Part shown: positions 44,363 to 53,660 of the stretch, piece by piece
Layout: every line of letters starts with the position of its first letter
Numbering within the stretch: the stretch's first letter is position 1
Source: JAEULH01 sp963789785
GTDB taxonomy: Bacteria; Pseudomonadota; Alphaproteobacteria; Rhodospirillales; Defluviicoccaceae
Direction of reading: 5' to 3'
Assembly: GCA_963789785.1 (NCBI GenBank)
Contig: CAWBNC010000031.1
Span: 1-64,000 of the forward strand
Length of the DNA: 64,000 nt
Translations under genes and position numbers: made by a program
Notes under the pieces: generated by a model
Seen by the model: only the letters and a program-made list of their open reading frames with translations
Database searches by the model: none
Told to the model about the DNA's origin: nothing

Positions 44363-45779
44363 GATCGACCGTCTCCCTCGCTGAGACCGCCGGCCGTCCG
44401 CTGCCGCGAACCATCGCCAGAAGCTCCATGACGTGAGCCAACTCCTCGACCGCGATATCCACCGGCGCCATCGTCGCGCTGCGCCGTGCGGGAACCAGTG
44501 CGCGCGCAAAGCCCAGCTTCGCCGCTTCCTTCAGGCGAGCTTCGGCGCGTGCAACGGCGCGCACCTCGCCGGCAAGACCGATCTCGCCGAAAACCACCGT
44601 ATCTGCCGCCAGCGGCAGCCCCAGATGCGCCGAGGCAAGCGCCGCGGCAACCGCAAGATCAGCCGCGGGCTCGCCGATGCGCAGGCCGCCGGCGACGTTG
44701 AGATATACGTCCGAGGCGCCGAAAGCCAGTCCGCAGCGCGCCTCCAGTACCGCCATAATCATCGCCAGCCGACCCGCGTCCCAACCTACCACGGCGCGGC
44801 GGGGCGTGCCGAGCGAAGTCGGCGCGGTCAACGCCTGGATCTCGACCAGGACCGGGCGGGTGCCCTCCATGCCGGCGAAGACGCAACTGCCGGGAACGTC
44901 GCGCTCGCGCTCGGCGAGGAACAGGGCGGACGGGTTGGCGACCTCCGTCAGCCCTGCGTCGGTCATCTCGAAAACGCCGATCTCGTCGGTTGCGCCGAAG
45001 CGGTTCTTCACGGCGCGGAGGATGCGGAACGGATGACCGCGCTCGCCCTCGAAGTAGAGCACGGTGTCGACCATGTGTTCGAGCACGCGAGGCCCGGCGA
45101 TCATCCCTTCCTTGGTCACGTGGCCGACGAGGAGGAGAATGAAGCCACGCTGCTTGGCGAGGCGGATCAGCTCCTGGGCCGAGACGCGAACCTGGGCGAC
45201 GGTGCCGGGCGCGGATTCGAGTGTATCCAGATACAGGGTCTGGATGGAGTCGATGACGACAACTTCGCCCGGCTGCGCCGCATCGAGGCTGCCGGCGATG
45301 TCGCGCACCGAGGTAGCCGCGGCGAGCGCCACGGGAGCGCCGCGCAGGCCGAGTCGGTCGGCACGGAGCTTAAGCTGGTCGATAGCCTCCTCGCCGGAGA
45401 TGTAGGCCGCGCGCGCCGATGCGGCCAGGGCGGCGGCAACCTGAAGCAGCAGCGTCGATTTGCCGATCCCCGGATCGCCGCCGATCAGCAGCGCCGAGCC
45501 GGATACGAGGCCGCCGCCGGTAACCCGGTCGAATTCGCCGATGCCGGTGACCCGGCGGCTGACCGGGACGATGTCGCCCGACAGCGAGGCGAAGGCCAAA
45601 CGTCGGCCACGCTTAGCGCCGAGGCCGCGGGGCGGACCGCCGGCAACGACATCCTCGACAAGCGTATTCCAGCCGCCGCAGCCATCGCAGCGGCCGCTCC
45701 ACTTGGGCTGGGCCGTGCCGCATTCCTGGCAGACATAGGTCGTCGCCGTACGGGCCACCGTGCTTCGTCCTCGTCCCAT
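44355..45779 (-). CDS. radA: DNA repair protein RadA (Sms)
   Basis: The product (about 474 residues) starts with a zinc finger (CQECGTAQPKWSGRCDGC), then a RecA-like ATPase with Walker A GGDPGIGKSTLL, Walker B VVVIDSIQTLY, the RadA-specific KNRFG motif, and a C-terminal Lon-like domain (DVYLNVAGGLRIGEPAADLA). RadA is a hexameric helicase that extends D-loops in recombination. The start could be 45779 (MGRGRS), 45791 or GTG 45761. It lies after mlaF in the same direction. Confidence 0.93.
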   Translation of the reverse strand: MGRGRSTVARTATTYVCQECGTAQPKWSGRCDGCGGWNTLVEDVVAGGPPRGLGAKRGRRLAFASLSGDIVPVSRRVTGIGEFDRVTGGGLVSGSALLIGGDPGIGKSTLLLQVAAALAASARAAYISGEEAIDQLKLRADRLGLRGAPVALAAATSVRDIAGSLDAAQPGEVVVIDSIQTLYLDTLESAPGTVAQVRVSAQELIRLAKQRGFILLLVGHVTKEGMIAGPRVLEHMVDTVLYFEGERGHPFRILRAVKNRFGATDEIGVFEMTDAGLTEVANPSALFLAERERDVPGSCVFAGMEGTRPVLVEIQALTAPTSLGTPRRAVVGWDAGRLAMIMAVLEARCGLAFGASDVYLNVAGGLRIGEPAADLAVAAALASAHLGLPLAADTVVFGEIGLAGEVRAVARAEARLKEAAKLGFARALVPARRSATMAPVDIAVEELAHVMELLAMVRGSGRPAVSARETVDHG

Positions 45780-45829
45780 ATCGGTCCGCATCGGGGTCAA
45801 CCGGTCCGTCCGGGCGCGCCGATGCGCGG

Positions 45830-46606
45830 TCAGGCGCGAATCGCCATCTTGATCGGTCCGTCGGCGCGGCCGTGGATGAACTGTTCGACACGGGCGTCGC
45901 CCGAGCGATCGATATCGCCGACCGGGCCGGCCCAGATGATTTTGCCTTGATACAGCATGGCGATGCGGTTGGCGATCTTGCGCGCGCTGGCCATGTCGTG
46001 GGTGATCGAAAGGGCGCTGACGCCGTCGTCGCGGGTGATCGCGACGATCAGGTCGTTGATCACGTCGGCCATGATCGGATCGAGACCGGTCGTCGGCTCG
46101 TCGAAAAAGATGATCTCCGGATCGGCGGCGATCGCCCGCGCCAGGGCGACGCGCTTCTGCATCCCGCCCGAAAGTTCGGCCGGATGGAGGGCGGCGACAT
46201 CGGCGCCAAGGCCGACCTGAGTGAGTTTGGCCAGGGCCGCGTCGCGCGCCTCGGCCCGGCGCAGGCGGCCGGTGGCGAGCAGGCCGAAGGCGACGTTCTC
46301 CCACACCGGGAGGCTGTCGAACAGGGCGCCGCCCTGAAACAGCATGCCGAACTTGCGGTTGATCGCGTCGCGAACGGCGCTCGATGCGCCGACAACTTCG
46401 GTCCCGTCGATGCTGATGCTGCCCGCGTCCGGGCGCAGCAGGCCGAGAACGCACTTGAGCAGGACCGACTTGCCGGTGCCCGACCCGCCGATGACGACAA
46501 CCGATTCCCCGACGCCGACGTCGAGATCGAGCCCGTCGAGGACCACCTTGCGCCCGAACGACTTGCGCAGGTTTCGGATGCGGATCTTGGCCGGCCGTTC
46601 GCTCAT
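45830..46606 (-). CDS. mlaF: MlaF-like ABC transporter ATPase
   Basis: The 258-residue ATPase carries Walker A GGSGTGKSVLLK, the signature ELSGGMQKRVALARAI, and Walker B IIFFDEPTTGLDP. It begins with ATG 46606, overlapping the mlaE stop as ATGA. With MlaE it would form an ABC phospholipid transporter that maintains outer-membrane lipid asymmetry. The substrate-binding (MlaD) and other Mla genes are not in this window. Confidence 0.92.
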   Translation of the reverse strand: MSERPAKIRIRNLRKSFGRKVVLDGLDLDVGVGESVVVIGGSGTGKSVLLKCVLGLLRPDAGSISIDGTEVVGASSAVRDAINRKFGMLFQGGALFDSLPVWENVAFGLLATGRLRRAEARDAALAKLTQVGLGADVAALHPAELSGGMQKRVALARAIAADPEIIFFDEPTTGLDPIMADVINDLIVAITRDDGVSALSITHDMASARKIANRIAMLYQGKIIWAGPVGDIDRSGDARVEQFIHGRADGPIKMAIRA

Positions 46607-47376
46607 CGCGAGAAGAACAGCTCGGTCAGGATGTAGTCGAAGCACAGGATCAGGATCGCCGATGAGACGACTGCGTTCGTCGTCGCCGCGCCGACGCCCT
46701 GCGCACCGCCCCGCGACGTGTAGCCGTGGTAGCACCCCATCAGCGAAACGATCAGGCCGAACACCGACGCCTTCACCAGTCCGGAAACGACGTCCTCGCT
46801 GTGCAGGGCGTCGAAGGTACCCTGCAGGTAGTTGGCGGGATTGAAGCCGAGCTTGTAAACCGCGACCAGGTAGCCGCCAAAGACGCCGATGACGTTGGCG
46901 ACGACGACCAGCAGCGGCAGCATCGTCAGCCCGGCGATCAGTCGCGGCGCGACCATCAGCTTCATCGGGTTCGTCGATAGCGTGGTCAGGGCGTCGATCT
47001 GTTCGGTCACCCGCATGGTGCCGATTTCGGCGGCCATCGACGCGCCGATCCGCCCGGCGACCATCAGCCCGGCGAGGACCGGACCGAGTTCGCGGGTGAT
47101 TGAAACGACGACGACGTTGGCGACCGCGCCTTCCGCGGAGAAGCGGGAAAATCCGGTGTAGCTCTGCAGCGCCAGGACCATGCCGGTGAAGATTGCGGTC
47201 AGGCCGACGACAGGCAGCGAGTAGTAGCCGATCTCGACAAGCTGCCGGCCGAGGCTGCGAAAGTAGAACGGCGGGCGGACGCAATGGCCGAGCCCGGCGC
47301 CGGCGAACAGCACGACACGCCCGACGGTCGCAAGCAGTTCGAGGACCACATGGCCGACGAGCTGGAAAGGCCTCAT
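46603..47376 (-). CDS. mlaE: MlaE-like ABC transporter permease
   Basis: The 257-residue protein shows the MlaE/YrbE features: GYYSLPVVGLTAIFTGMVLA, SITRELGPVLAGLMVAGR, GASMAAEIGTMRVTEQIDAL and the C-terminal GVGAATTNAVVSSAILILC with several membrane spans. Its ATG overlaps the alr stop (ATGA) and its stop overlaps mlaF (ATGA), so alr, mlaE and mlaF are translationally linked. It is the membrane channel partner of MlaF in phospholipid transport. Confidence 0.93.
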   Translation of the reverse strand: MRPFQLVGHVVLELLATVGRVVLFAGAGLGHCVRPPFYFRSLGRQLVEIGYYSLPVVGLTAIFTGMVLALQSYTGFSRFSAEGAVANVVVVSITRELGPVLAGLMVAGRIGASMAAEIGTMRVTEQIDALTTLSTNPMKLMVAPRLIAGLTMLPLLVVVANVIGVFGGYLVAVYKLGFNPANYLQGTFDALHSEDVVSGLVKASVFGLIVSLMGCYHGYTSRGGAQGVGAATTNAVVSSAILILCFDYILTELFFSR

Positions 47377-48542
47377 GTTTCGGTCATCGGCGGCTGACCG
47401 CCCTCGCCATCCACGCCGGCGTCATGTACCCGGTCATCGGGTCCCTTGCGGTAGATCCGGCGGTAGCGGGCGCCGAGGCTGGTCAGAATCTCATAGCCGA
47501 TGGTCCCGGCGTCGGCCGCAAGGGCGTCGATGCCAATCCGTGGACCGATGAGCTCGACTTCAGCCCCCGGATGGAGACGGTCGGCGGGTACCGCGCTGGC
47601 GTCGAAGGTGATCAGGTCCATCGACACCCGGCCGACGAGGGGGACGCGGATATCGCCGATATAGCCATGCCCCCGATTGCTGAGCGAGCGAAGATAACCG
47701 TCAGCATAGCCGACGCCGGCGGTCACGATTGTCGCGCGCCGCTCTGCGCGATGCGTCGCACCATAGCCAACGCTCCGGCCTTCGTCAATCTCCCGAATCT
47801 GCAGTATTCGTGCCCTTAGATCAACGACTTGGGCCATGGGATTGGCTCGTCCAGGAACCGGCGCACCGCCGTACAGGGCGATCCCCGGCCGGCACAGATC
47901 GCCATGCCAGGCCGGTCCGAGGAAGATGCCAGAGGACGCTGCCAACGACATCGTCGCGCCGGGCCACCGCTGACGCATGCTCGTAAAGGCGGCCCGCTGG
48001 CGGGCATTCAGCGGGTGCTCCGGTTCGTCGGCGCAGGCGAGATGGCTCATGACGCAGGCGACGGCGACGCCGGTGAGTCGGTCCGGCTCCTCGCCAAGCC
48101 GCGCGTCTTCCGCCGGCGACAGGCCGAGGCGGGACATGCCGGTGTCGATATGGATGGCCACCGGCGTCGCCGCGACGGCGCGTCTGGCGAAGGCGGCCCA
48201 GGCCGCGATGTCGGGCAGACTGTTCAACACCGGGCGAAGACGATGGCGGGCGAAGTCACCTTCGAAGCCGCGCGGCGCGCCGGCGAGGACGTAGATTTCG
48301 GCGCCGGCGACGTGGGGCCGCAACGCCAGCGCCTCGTTGAGACAAGCGACGAAGTAGCAGCGGCAGCCCGCCGCCTGCAGGGCGGTGGCGACCGGCACCG
48401 CGCCAAGGCCGTAAGCGTCGGCTTTGACCACGGCGGCGCACGTCGCCGGCGCAACCAGACCCGCCAGCTTTCGCCAGTTGGCGACGACGGCGCCGAGATT
48501 GATCGTCAGGACGGCATTGGCCGGTGTGTCGCCCGCCCTCAC
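47373..48542 (-). CDS. alr: Alanine racemase
   Basis: The 389-residue PLP enzyme makes D-alanine for peptidoglycan. The PLP lysine is Lys40 in AAVVKADAYGLG; the catalytic Tyr region is SVGYGATHRAE, and GRVSMDLITFD is typical. The start is GTG 48542, overlapping the dnaB stop (GTGA). The reading frame is clean over its whole length. The dnaB-alr pairing is a common arrangement. Confidence 0.94.
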   Translation of the reverse strand: MRAGDTPANAVLTINLGAVVANWRKLAGLVAPATCAAVVKADAYGLGAVPVATALQAAGCRCYFVACLNEALALRPHVAGAEIYVLAGAPRGFEGDFARHRLRPVLNSLPDIAAWAAFARRAVAATPVAIHIDTGMSRLGLSPAEDARLGEEPDRLTGVAVACVMSHLACADEPEHPLNARQRAAFTSMRQRWPGATMSLAASSGIFLGPAWHGDLCRPGIALYGGAPVPGRANPMAQVVDLRARILQIREIDEGRSVGYGATHRAERRATIVTAGVGYADGYLRSLSNRGHGYIGDIRVPLVGRVSMDLITFDASAVPADRLHPGAEVELIGPRIGIDALAADAGTIGYEILTSLGARYRRIYRKGPDDRVHDAGVDGEGGQPPMTET

Positions 48543-50068
48543 GAGTCCGCGGGTGCCAGGTTGCGCGTCTCCAGATCGCCGAACCGCGTGAACTCGCCCT
48601 CGAAGAACAGCTTCACGTTGCCGATGGGTCCGTGGCGCTGCTTAGCGATCATGACTTCGGCCTTGTTGGCGGCGTCGTGGCAGCGCTCGGTCCAGGCGGC
48701 GTAGCGCTCATTGAACTTCTGCTGGGATTCATCGGCCTTCTGCACCGGCTCGGCGCGCTCGAGATAATACTGTTCGCGAAAGATGAACATTACCACATCT
48801 GAGTCCTGTTCGATCGTGCCGGATTCGCGCAGATCGGCGAGCTGGGGACGTTTGTCCTCGCGCTGCTCGACCGCGCGCGAGAGCTGGGAGAGAGCAAGGA
48901 CCGGCACATTGAGGTCCTTCGCCATGGCCTTCAGGCCGCGAGTGATCTCGGACAGTTCCTGGACCCGGTTGTCATGGCGCGAGCCGCGGTTTGGCGCGAT
49001 GAGCTGCAGATAGTCGATTACAATCAGGCCGAGGCCGTGCTGACGCTGCATCCGTCGCGCCCGGGTCCGCATCGCGCTGATCGACAGCGCCGGCGTGTCG
49101 TCGATGAAGATCGGCAGGCGCTGGAGGTCGCGGCTGGCGACAACGAGATCGGTGAACCTGTCATCGCTGACCATGCCCCGCCGGATCCGGTCCGACGGAA
49201 TCTTGGCGTGCTCGGCGAGAACCCGGGTCGCCAGCTGCTCCGCTGACATCTCCAGCGAGAAGAAGCCGACCACCGCCCCGTCGACCGTCTGTTCCTTGCC
49301 ATCTTCGCCGGTTCCCGCGACATGCCGGCGGGCGGCGTTGAAGGCGATGTTGGTCGCCAGCGCCGTCTTGCCCATCGACGGCCGACCGGCGAGGATAATC
49401 AGATCCGACGGATGGAGGCCGCCGAGTTTGCCGTCCAAGTCGCGAAAGCCGGAGGCGACGCCGCTGACCTGTCCCTGGCGCTTGTGCGCCGCCTCGGCGA
49501 TTTTCAGGGCTTTCGTCAACGTCGCGGTGAAGCCCTCGAAGCCGCCGTCGTAGCCGCCGCGGGCGGCCAGGTCGTAGAGACCCTGTTCGGCGACTTCGAT
49601 CTGGGCTTCCGCGTCGAGGTCGACCTCGCCGCCGTAGGCCCGGTTGACCACGTCCTCGCCGATCGCGATCAGTTCGCGGCGGAGATAGAGGTCGTGGACC
49701 AGCCGGCCGTACTCGCCGGCGTTGATGACCGTCACGGCGCAGTCGACCAGCCGGTTGAGGTAGCCGGGGCCGCCGACCTGGTCGAGGGCGCCGGCGTGGT
49801 CGAGGGCGCTCTTCAGCGTCACCGGGTCGGCGAGCTGGCCTCGCTCGACCAGGCGGGCGCAGCCCTCGAATACACGTCGGTGCTCGGCAAGCGCGAAATG
49901 TTCGGGTCGGAGGAAGTCGGCAACCCGCTCGAAGGCCCGCGGATTGACGAGAATGGCGCCGAGTAGCGCCATTTCCGCCTCGATGTTGTGGGGAACCCGA
50001 CGGAAGGCCGGCAGGCTGCCGAGATCGTCGAGATCCTCGGCGCGCGGTGCGGTGAGCTGGCTGTTCAT
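48539..50068 (-). CDS. dnaB: Replicative DNA helicase
   Basis: The 509-residue helicase has the N-terminal collar domain (RVPHNIEAEMALLGAILVNP), Walker A in LAGRPSMGKTALATNI, Walker B LGLIVIDYLQLI and the arginine-finger region EIGTIEQDSDVVMFIFR-like text (RESGTIEQDSDVVMFIFR). It unwinds DNA at the replication fork. No inteins or frame breaks are present. It heads the alr-mla-radA series and is separated from rplI by the cfa gene. Confidence 0.95.
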   Translation of the reverse strand: MNSQLTAPRAEDLDDLGSLPAFRRVPHNIEAEMALLGAILVNPRAFERVADFLRPEHFALAEHRRVFEGCARLVERGQLADPVTLKSALDHAGALDQVGGPGYLNRLVDCAVTVINAGEYGRLVHDLYLRRELIAIGEDVVNRAYGGEVDLDAEAQIEVAEQGLYDLAARGGYDGGFEGFTATLTKALKIAEAAHKRQGQVSGVASGFRDLDGKLGGLHPSDLIILAGRPSMGKTALATNIAFNAARRHVAGTGEDGKEQTVDGAVVGFFSLEMSAEQLATRVLAEHAKIPSDRIRRGMVSDDRFTDLVVASRDLQRLPIFIDDTPALSISAMRTRARRMQRQHGLGLIVIDYLQLIAPNRGSRHDNRVQELSEITRGLKAMAKDLNVPVLALSQLSRAVEQREDKRPQLADLRESGTIEQDSDVVMFIFREQYYLERAEPVQKADESQQKFNERYAAWTERCHDAANKAEVMIAKQRHGPIGNVKLFFEGEFTRFGDLETRNLAPADS

Positions 50069-50174
50069 CGCGACAGCTTACCCGCTTTCCGCCATCTTCC
50101 GCGCGGCGCACCCTGAGGGTAAGGCAATTCAGCGGGCATAAGTGCAGCGCGGCGGGAGGCGCGGGCCGCCTAGC

Positions 50175-50212
50175 GGGGATAAGCCGGGACAACAGGGGAT
50201 AAGTCTGTGGAC
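50175..50212 (-). promoter_or_regulatory. Possible DnaA-box-like repeats upstream of dnaB
   Basis: GGGGATAAG occurs twice (50175-50183 and 50195-50203); its complement CTTATCCCC shares the TTATCC core of the DnaA box TTATCCACA, and GTCCACA (complement of 50206-50212) is next to it. The group lies about 110-145 bases upstream of the dnaB start. DnaA control of dnaB is a reasonable guess, but none of the sites is a full consensus match. Confidence 0.3.
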
Positions 50213-50232
50213 GGATCGCCGTCCCTTGCTAC

Positions 50233-51488
50233 CTAGCCGTTCACGCGGCGCGCTCCTCGCGGTGCGCGTCCGCCGCGGCGCAGCCGGCGCTCGGCGGCGG
50301 CGATGTAGTCGCGGGTCAGCGGCACGGCCTCCTGACGCCGGGCAAGCTGGATCTGGAACACCGCGCTTGCGACAGTAGCGGAACGAGACCTCGCTGGCGG
50401 CCAGGTAGAACTCCCACATCCGGCAGAATCGCTCGTCGTAGAGCTCGCCGCGGCCGCCGCGGTTGGCAAGGAAGCGCTCCCGCCACTGGCGCAGCGTCGT
50501 CGGCGTAGTGCAGCCGCAAGATCTCGATGTCGGTCACCCACAGTCCGGCCCGCTCGATCGCCGCCATGACCTCCGAAAGCGCCGGGCAGTAGGCGCCGGG
50601 AAAGATGTACTTGCGGATCCAGGCGTTGGTGCCGCCCGGTTCTTCCATCCGGCCGATGGTGTGGAGCAGGGCGACGCCGTCTTCGGCAAGCCGGTCGCGG
50701 ACGGTCTGCGAAGAACGCGTCGTAGTGGTTGACTCCGACATGTTCGAACATGCCGACCGAAACGATGCGGTCGAAGGTGCCAGCCTGCTCGCGGTAGTCG
50801 CGCAGGGCGAACGTCACCCGGTCATCGAGCCCGGCCGTCGCCTGGCGCGAGCCTGCGCGACGGCGAGCTGTTCGCGCGACAAGGTGATGCCGGTCACCTG
50901 CGCGCCTGTCCGCTTGGCCAGGTAGAGGCCGAGGCCGCCCCAGCCCGAGCCGATGTCGAGCACCGACATGCCCGGTTCCAGCAGCAGCTTCGCGGCGATG
51001 TGTCGGCGCTTCTGCGCCTGCGCCTGGTCGATGCCGTCGTTGGGGCTCAGGAAGTAGGCGCAGGAGTATTGCAGGTCGTCGTCGAGGAACAGCCGGTACA
51101 GCGCCGCCGGAGAGATCGTAGTGGTGCGCCACGTTGCGGTCGGGCGCGGGCGGCCGGATTGTACTGCTGGATCCGGCGGAAGGCGACGTCAAGCCAGCGG
51201 CGGGGCCGTCGAAGGGATCACGCCGCGCCGCCTCGATGTTCCGCCCGACGAGGTCGAGGAAATCGTAGATGCTGGCGTCTTCGACCGTCAGCGTGCCGTC
51301 CATGAACGCCTCGCCGGCATAAAGCTCGGGTCGGACGAACAGCTTCCAGTGCAGGCTGCGGTCATGCAGGCGGATCGTGACGAGCGGGGCCATCTCGGCC
51401 GGCGAAATTCGTGTCTCTTGCCGCCGGCGTCGATGACGGTGAGGCGTCCGACTTGAATCAGGTGCTTGAGTAACCGCGCCAGCAACAT
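50233..51488 (-). pseudogene. cfa: Cyclopropane-fatty-acyl-phospholipid synthase, multiply frameshifted
   Basis: The gene starts at ATG 51488 (MLLARLLKHLIQVGRLTVID). Pieces in several frames give HWKLFVRPELYAGEAFMDGT, NVAHHYDLSG, DRVTFALRDYREQ, IVSVGMFEHVGVNHYDAFF and WIRKYIFPGAYCPALSEV, which together are a CFA synthase of SAM-dependent methyltransferase type. At least five or six shifts are needed between 51440 and 50370. That density exceeds the rest of the window. The enzyme is not essential, so real decay is possible, but local sequence quality could also be poor. It lies between rplI and dnaB, normally adjacent genes. Confidence 0.75.
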
Positions 51489-51588
51489 CGTCCCGCTCCG
51501 CTTCAGTCGGCCCTCCTGCGCGTGCGCCGCGCATCATGCGCAGACGCTGCACTGCGATGATAACATGAACCGCGAAGTTGGCGCAGCC

Positions 51589-51617
51589 TTGACACATAGT
51601 CTGAACATGGTTATAGA
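51589..51617 (+). promoter_or_regulatory. Consensus-like sigma-70 promoter without an obvious gene
   Basis: TTGACA (51589-51594) and TATAGA (51612-51617) are separated by exactly 17 bases on the plus strand. Transcription would run rightward against the end of the rplI operon. No gene with a ribosome site follows before 51733, so the product could be a small or antisense RNA. Chance occurrence cannot be excluded. Confidence 0.4.
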
Positions 51618-51733
51618 CGGTACGTCGGGTGCAGCGCGTCGACGCGGCTGCGTTCCAGCAGAGTCGACGTCCCAGCCTCGCACCACGGCGTGGAGCTCTG
51701 AAGGCTGAAGGCGGCGGCCCCTCGGACGCGTGA

Positions 51734-52355
51734 TCATCCCGAATATAGCGCCGGCGTCAGGATAAAGCGCCGGCGTCGCCTCGCTTCGGGCGCTTCATCC
51801 GCGTCGGCGGAGCCATAGCCGGGCGTCGACCCCTCGTCGCCGGCATAACCGTCGGTCTCGTCTTCCGGCGCCGAAACATCGCCGCCGCGGGCCTGTGTTG
51901 CCGCCTCTTCCGACCGTTCTCGCGACGTTGACCCGGACAACCACTGCACCTCCGGATGCAGGCTGACGGAGACCGTATGCAGGCCCAGCGCCTTGATCGG
52001 CTGGTTGAGCCGGATCTGGCTGCGCCCGACGGAGAACCCAGAGGCGGTAACGGCGGCGGCGATGTCGACGGCGTTCGCCGAGCCATAAAGCTGACCGCTG
52101 TCTCCAGCCTGACGGATCAAGGTTACGCTCAAGCCGCCGAGTCTGCTCCGCCACGGCCTCGGCCTCCTGCCGCCGCTCCAGGTTTCGTGCCTCAAGCTGC
52201 GCCCTCTGGACTTCGAACCGCTTCTGGTTCTCCTCCGTTGCCGGTGCGGCCTTCTTCTGGGGGATCAGATAGTTGCGCGCGTAGCCCGCGCGGACCCTGA
52301 CGATCTCTCCCATCTGGCCCAGATTTTCGACACGCTCCAGTAGGATAACCTGCAT
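51734..52355 (-). CDS. rplI: 50S ribosomal protein L9 (one-base frameshift)
   Basis: The N-terminal domain MQVILLERVENLGQMGEIVR, then AGYARNYLIPQKKA, is classic L9. An extra base near 52142 breaks the frame; the C-terminal domain continues in another frame as GGLSVTLIRQAGDSGQLYGS, then SQIRLNQPIKALGLHTV. A C-terminal extension rich in acidic residues and ending RRRRFILTPALYSG adds some 45 residues beyond the usual length. L9 is rarely lost, so the shift is probably an error. It is part of the rpsF-rpsR-DUF2232-rplI operon. Confidence 0.93.
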
Positions 52356-52358
52356 TTT

Positions 52359-53426
52359 CTACTCCTTGTGCGCGCTGGGACCGATGCGGTTTCGCACGCC
52401 CGCCCACTGCTCGATCATGCCGAGGCCGGCGACGACCGCGCCGGCCATAACCGTGAAAATGACCAGACTGATGTAAAAGGCCACTAGAAGCAGACTTCCG
52501 GTGCGGCTCCGCCGGGCGAATGCGTGAACGACGACCAGGCCAAGAAAGAAGTACGGCGTCGCCAGGATGAGGGCGGTGCTGCGCGCCAAGTACTGGACAT
52601 CGCCGGCGGTGACGAGCGAAAGCGCGGCGGCGGCGACAAGCGGCCAGGCCAGCCACTCGGGCAGGCGCAGCGCCGACCAGGCCGGCGTCGGCCGGAGCGC
52701 CCAGCCTCTGCGGGCGACGATCCGCTGCGCCAGCAGCGCGTTCCCGACCATGAGGATTTGCCAGCTGATCCCGAACAGGCCGATGAAGAATGGCGCTGCG
52801 TTCTGGACGAAGCTCTGGCGGGCGTCGACCGGCAGCGCCGCCATGCTGACGGCCACCGCCTGATCGAGAAGCGAGCGCGTCGCCGCCTCGATACCTTCGG
52901 GTCCGCTGATGACCGCCGCTGCCGTGCAGCCGAGGCTTGCGGCATAGATGGCAAGCACCGTCAGAGAGGCGCCAGCGGCCGCGGCTCCCCGGGCCTCGCT
53001 TGTTGCGGTACCGGCCGGTGCACTTGGTGTCGACGCTCGGCCCGTGCCGGTCCCGGCCAACGCGGCGTGGACAAGCAGCCAGGCCGGCAGGGCGTGCAGG
53101 CCGGCGTAAACGCCGGCCGCGGCGGTTCCGGCAAGAGCCACGGCCGCGAGAATGCCGGCGCCAGCGGCGATTGCGGCGCCCTGCGGACCGCGCGCCAGGC
53201 CAACCGCCAGCAGCGGCAGCGGCGCGAGGCAGGCCAGGAAAAAGCTTCCCGGGAGACCGACCTGCGCCCCCAGCGCCGCAATCGCGCTGAGGCCGCCGCC
53301 GACCACTGCGATGAGCGCCGTGCTGCCCATGCTGCGTTGTTCCGCTCCTTCGCGCGCGCCGCGGGCGGCCGGACCGCCCGCATCGACGACGCCTACGCGC
53401 CGCCGCAACGCCATGTTCGCAGTCAC
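52359..53426 (-). CDS. DUF2232 multi-span membrane protein
   Basis: The 355-residue protein has about eight hydrophobic segments (FFLACLAPLPLLAVGLARG; APFFIGLFGISWQILMVGNA; YFFLGLVVVHAFARR) and a basic N-terminus. Membrane proteins of this type (DUF2232, YybS-like) commonly lie between rpsR and rplI in alphaproteobacteria. Function unknown. A GTG at 53426 directly follows the rpsR stop; ATG 53414 or 53330 are alternatives. It ends three bases before rplI. Confidence 0.85.
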   Translation of the reverse strand: MTANMALRRRVGVVDAGGPAARGAREGAEQRSMGSTALIAVVGGGLSAIAALGAQVGLPGSFFLACLAPLPLLAVGLARGPQGAAIAAGAGILAAVALAGTAAAGVYAGLHALPAWLLVHAALAGTGTGRASTPSAPAGTATSEARGAAAAGASLTVLAIYAASLGCTAAAVISGPEGIEAATRSLLDQAVAVSMAALPVDARQSFVQNAAPFFIGLFGISWQILMVGNALLAQRIVARRGWALRPTPAWSALRLPEWLAWPLVAAAALSLVTAGDVQYLARSTALILATPYFFLGLVVVHAFARRSRTGSLLLVAFYISLVIFTVMAGAVVAGLGMIEQWAGVRNRIGPSAHKE

Positions 53427-53660
53427 CTACTTCAGGACGTAAGGCAGCAGAGCGAGAAACCGCGCCCGCTTGATCGCCCGCGCCAATTCGCGCTGTTTCT
53501 TGGCCGAGACTGCCGTGATCCGGCTCGGCACCATCTTGCCGCGTTCCGAGACGAAGCGCTGCAGCAGCCGGATGTCCTTGTAGTCGATGGCCGGGGCGTC
53601 GGCCCCGGAAAACGGGCAGCTCTTCCGCCGGCGGAAAAACGGTCTGCGCGTGGCCGCCAT
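53427..53660 (-). CDS. rpsR: 30S ribosomal protein S18
   Basis: The 77-residue protein (FFRRRKSCPFSGADAPAIDY; KDIRLLQRFVSERGKMVPSR; KKQRELARAIKRARFLALLP) is a complete S18 of alphaproteobacterial type. The ATG overlaps the rpsF stop codon by one base (TAATG), which fixes its start and shows coupling. It is followed without a gap by the DUF2232 gene. Confidence 0.97.
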   Translation of the reverse strand: MAATRRPFFRRRKSCPFSGADAPAIDYKDIRLLQRFVSERGKMVPSRITAVSAKKQRELARAIKRARFLALLPYVLK

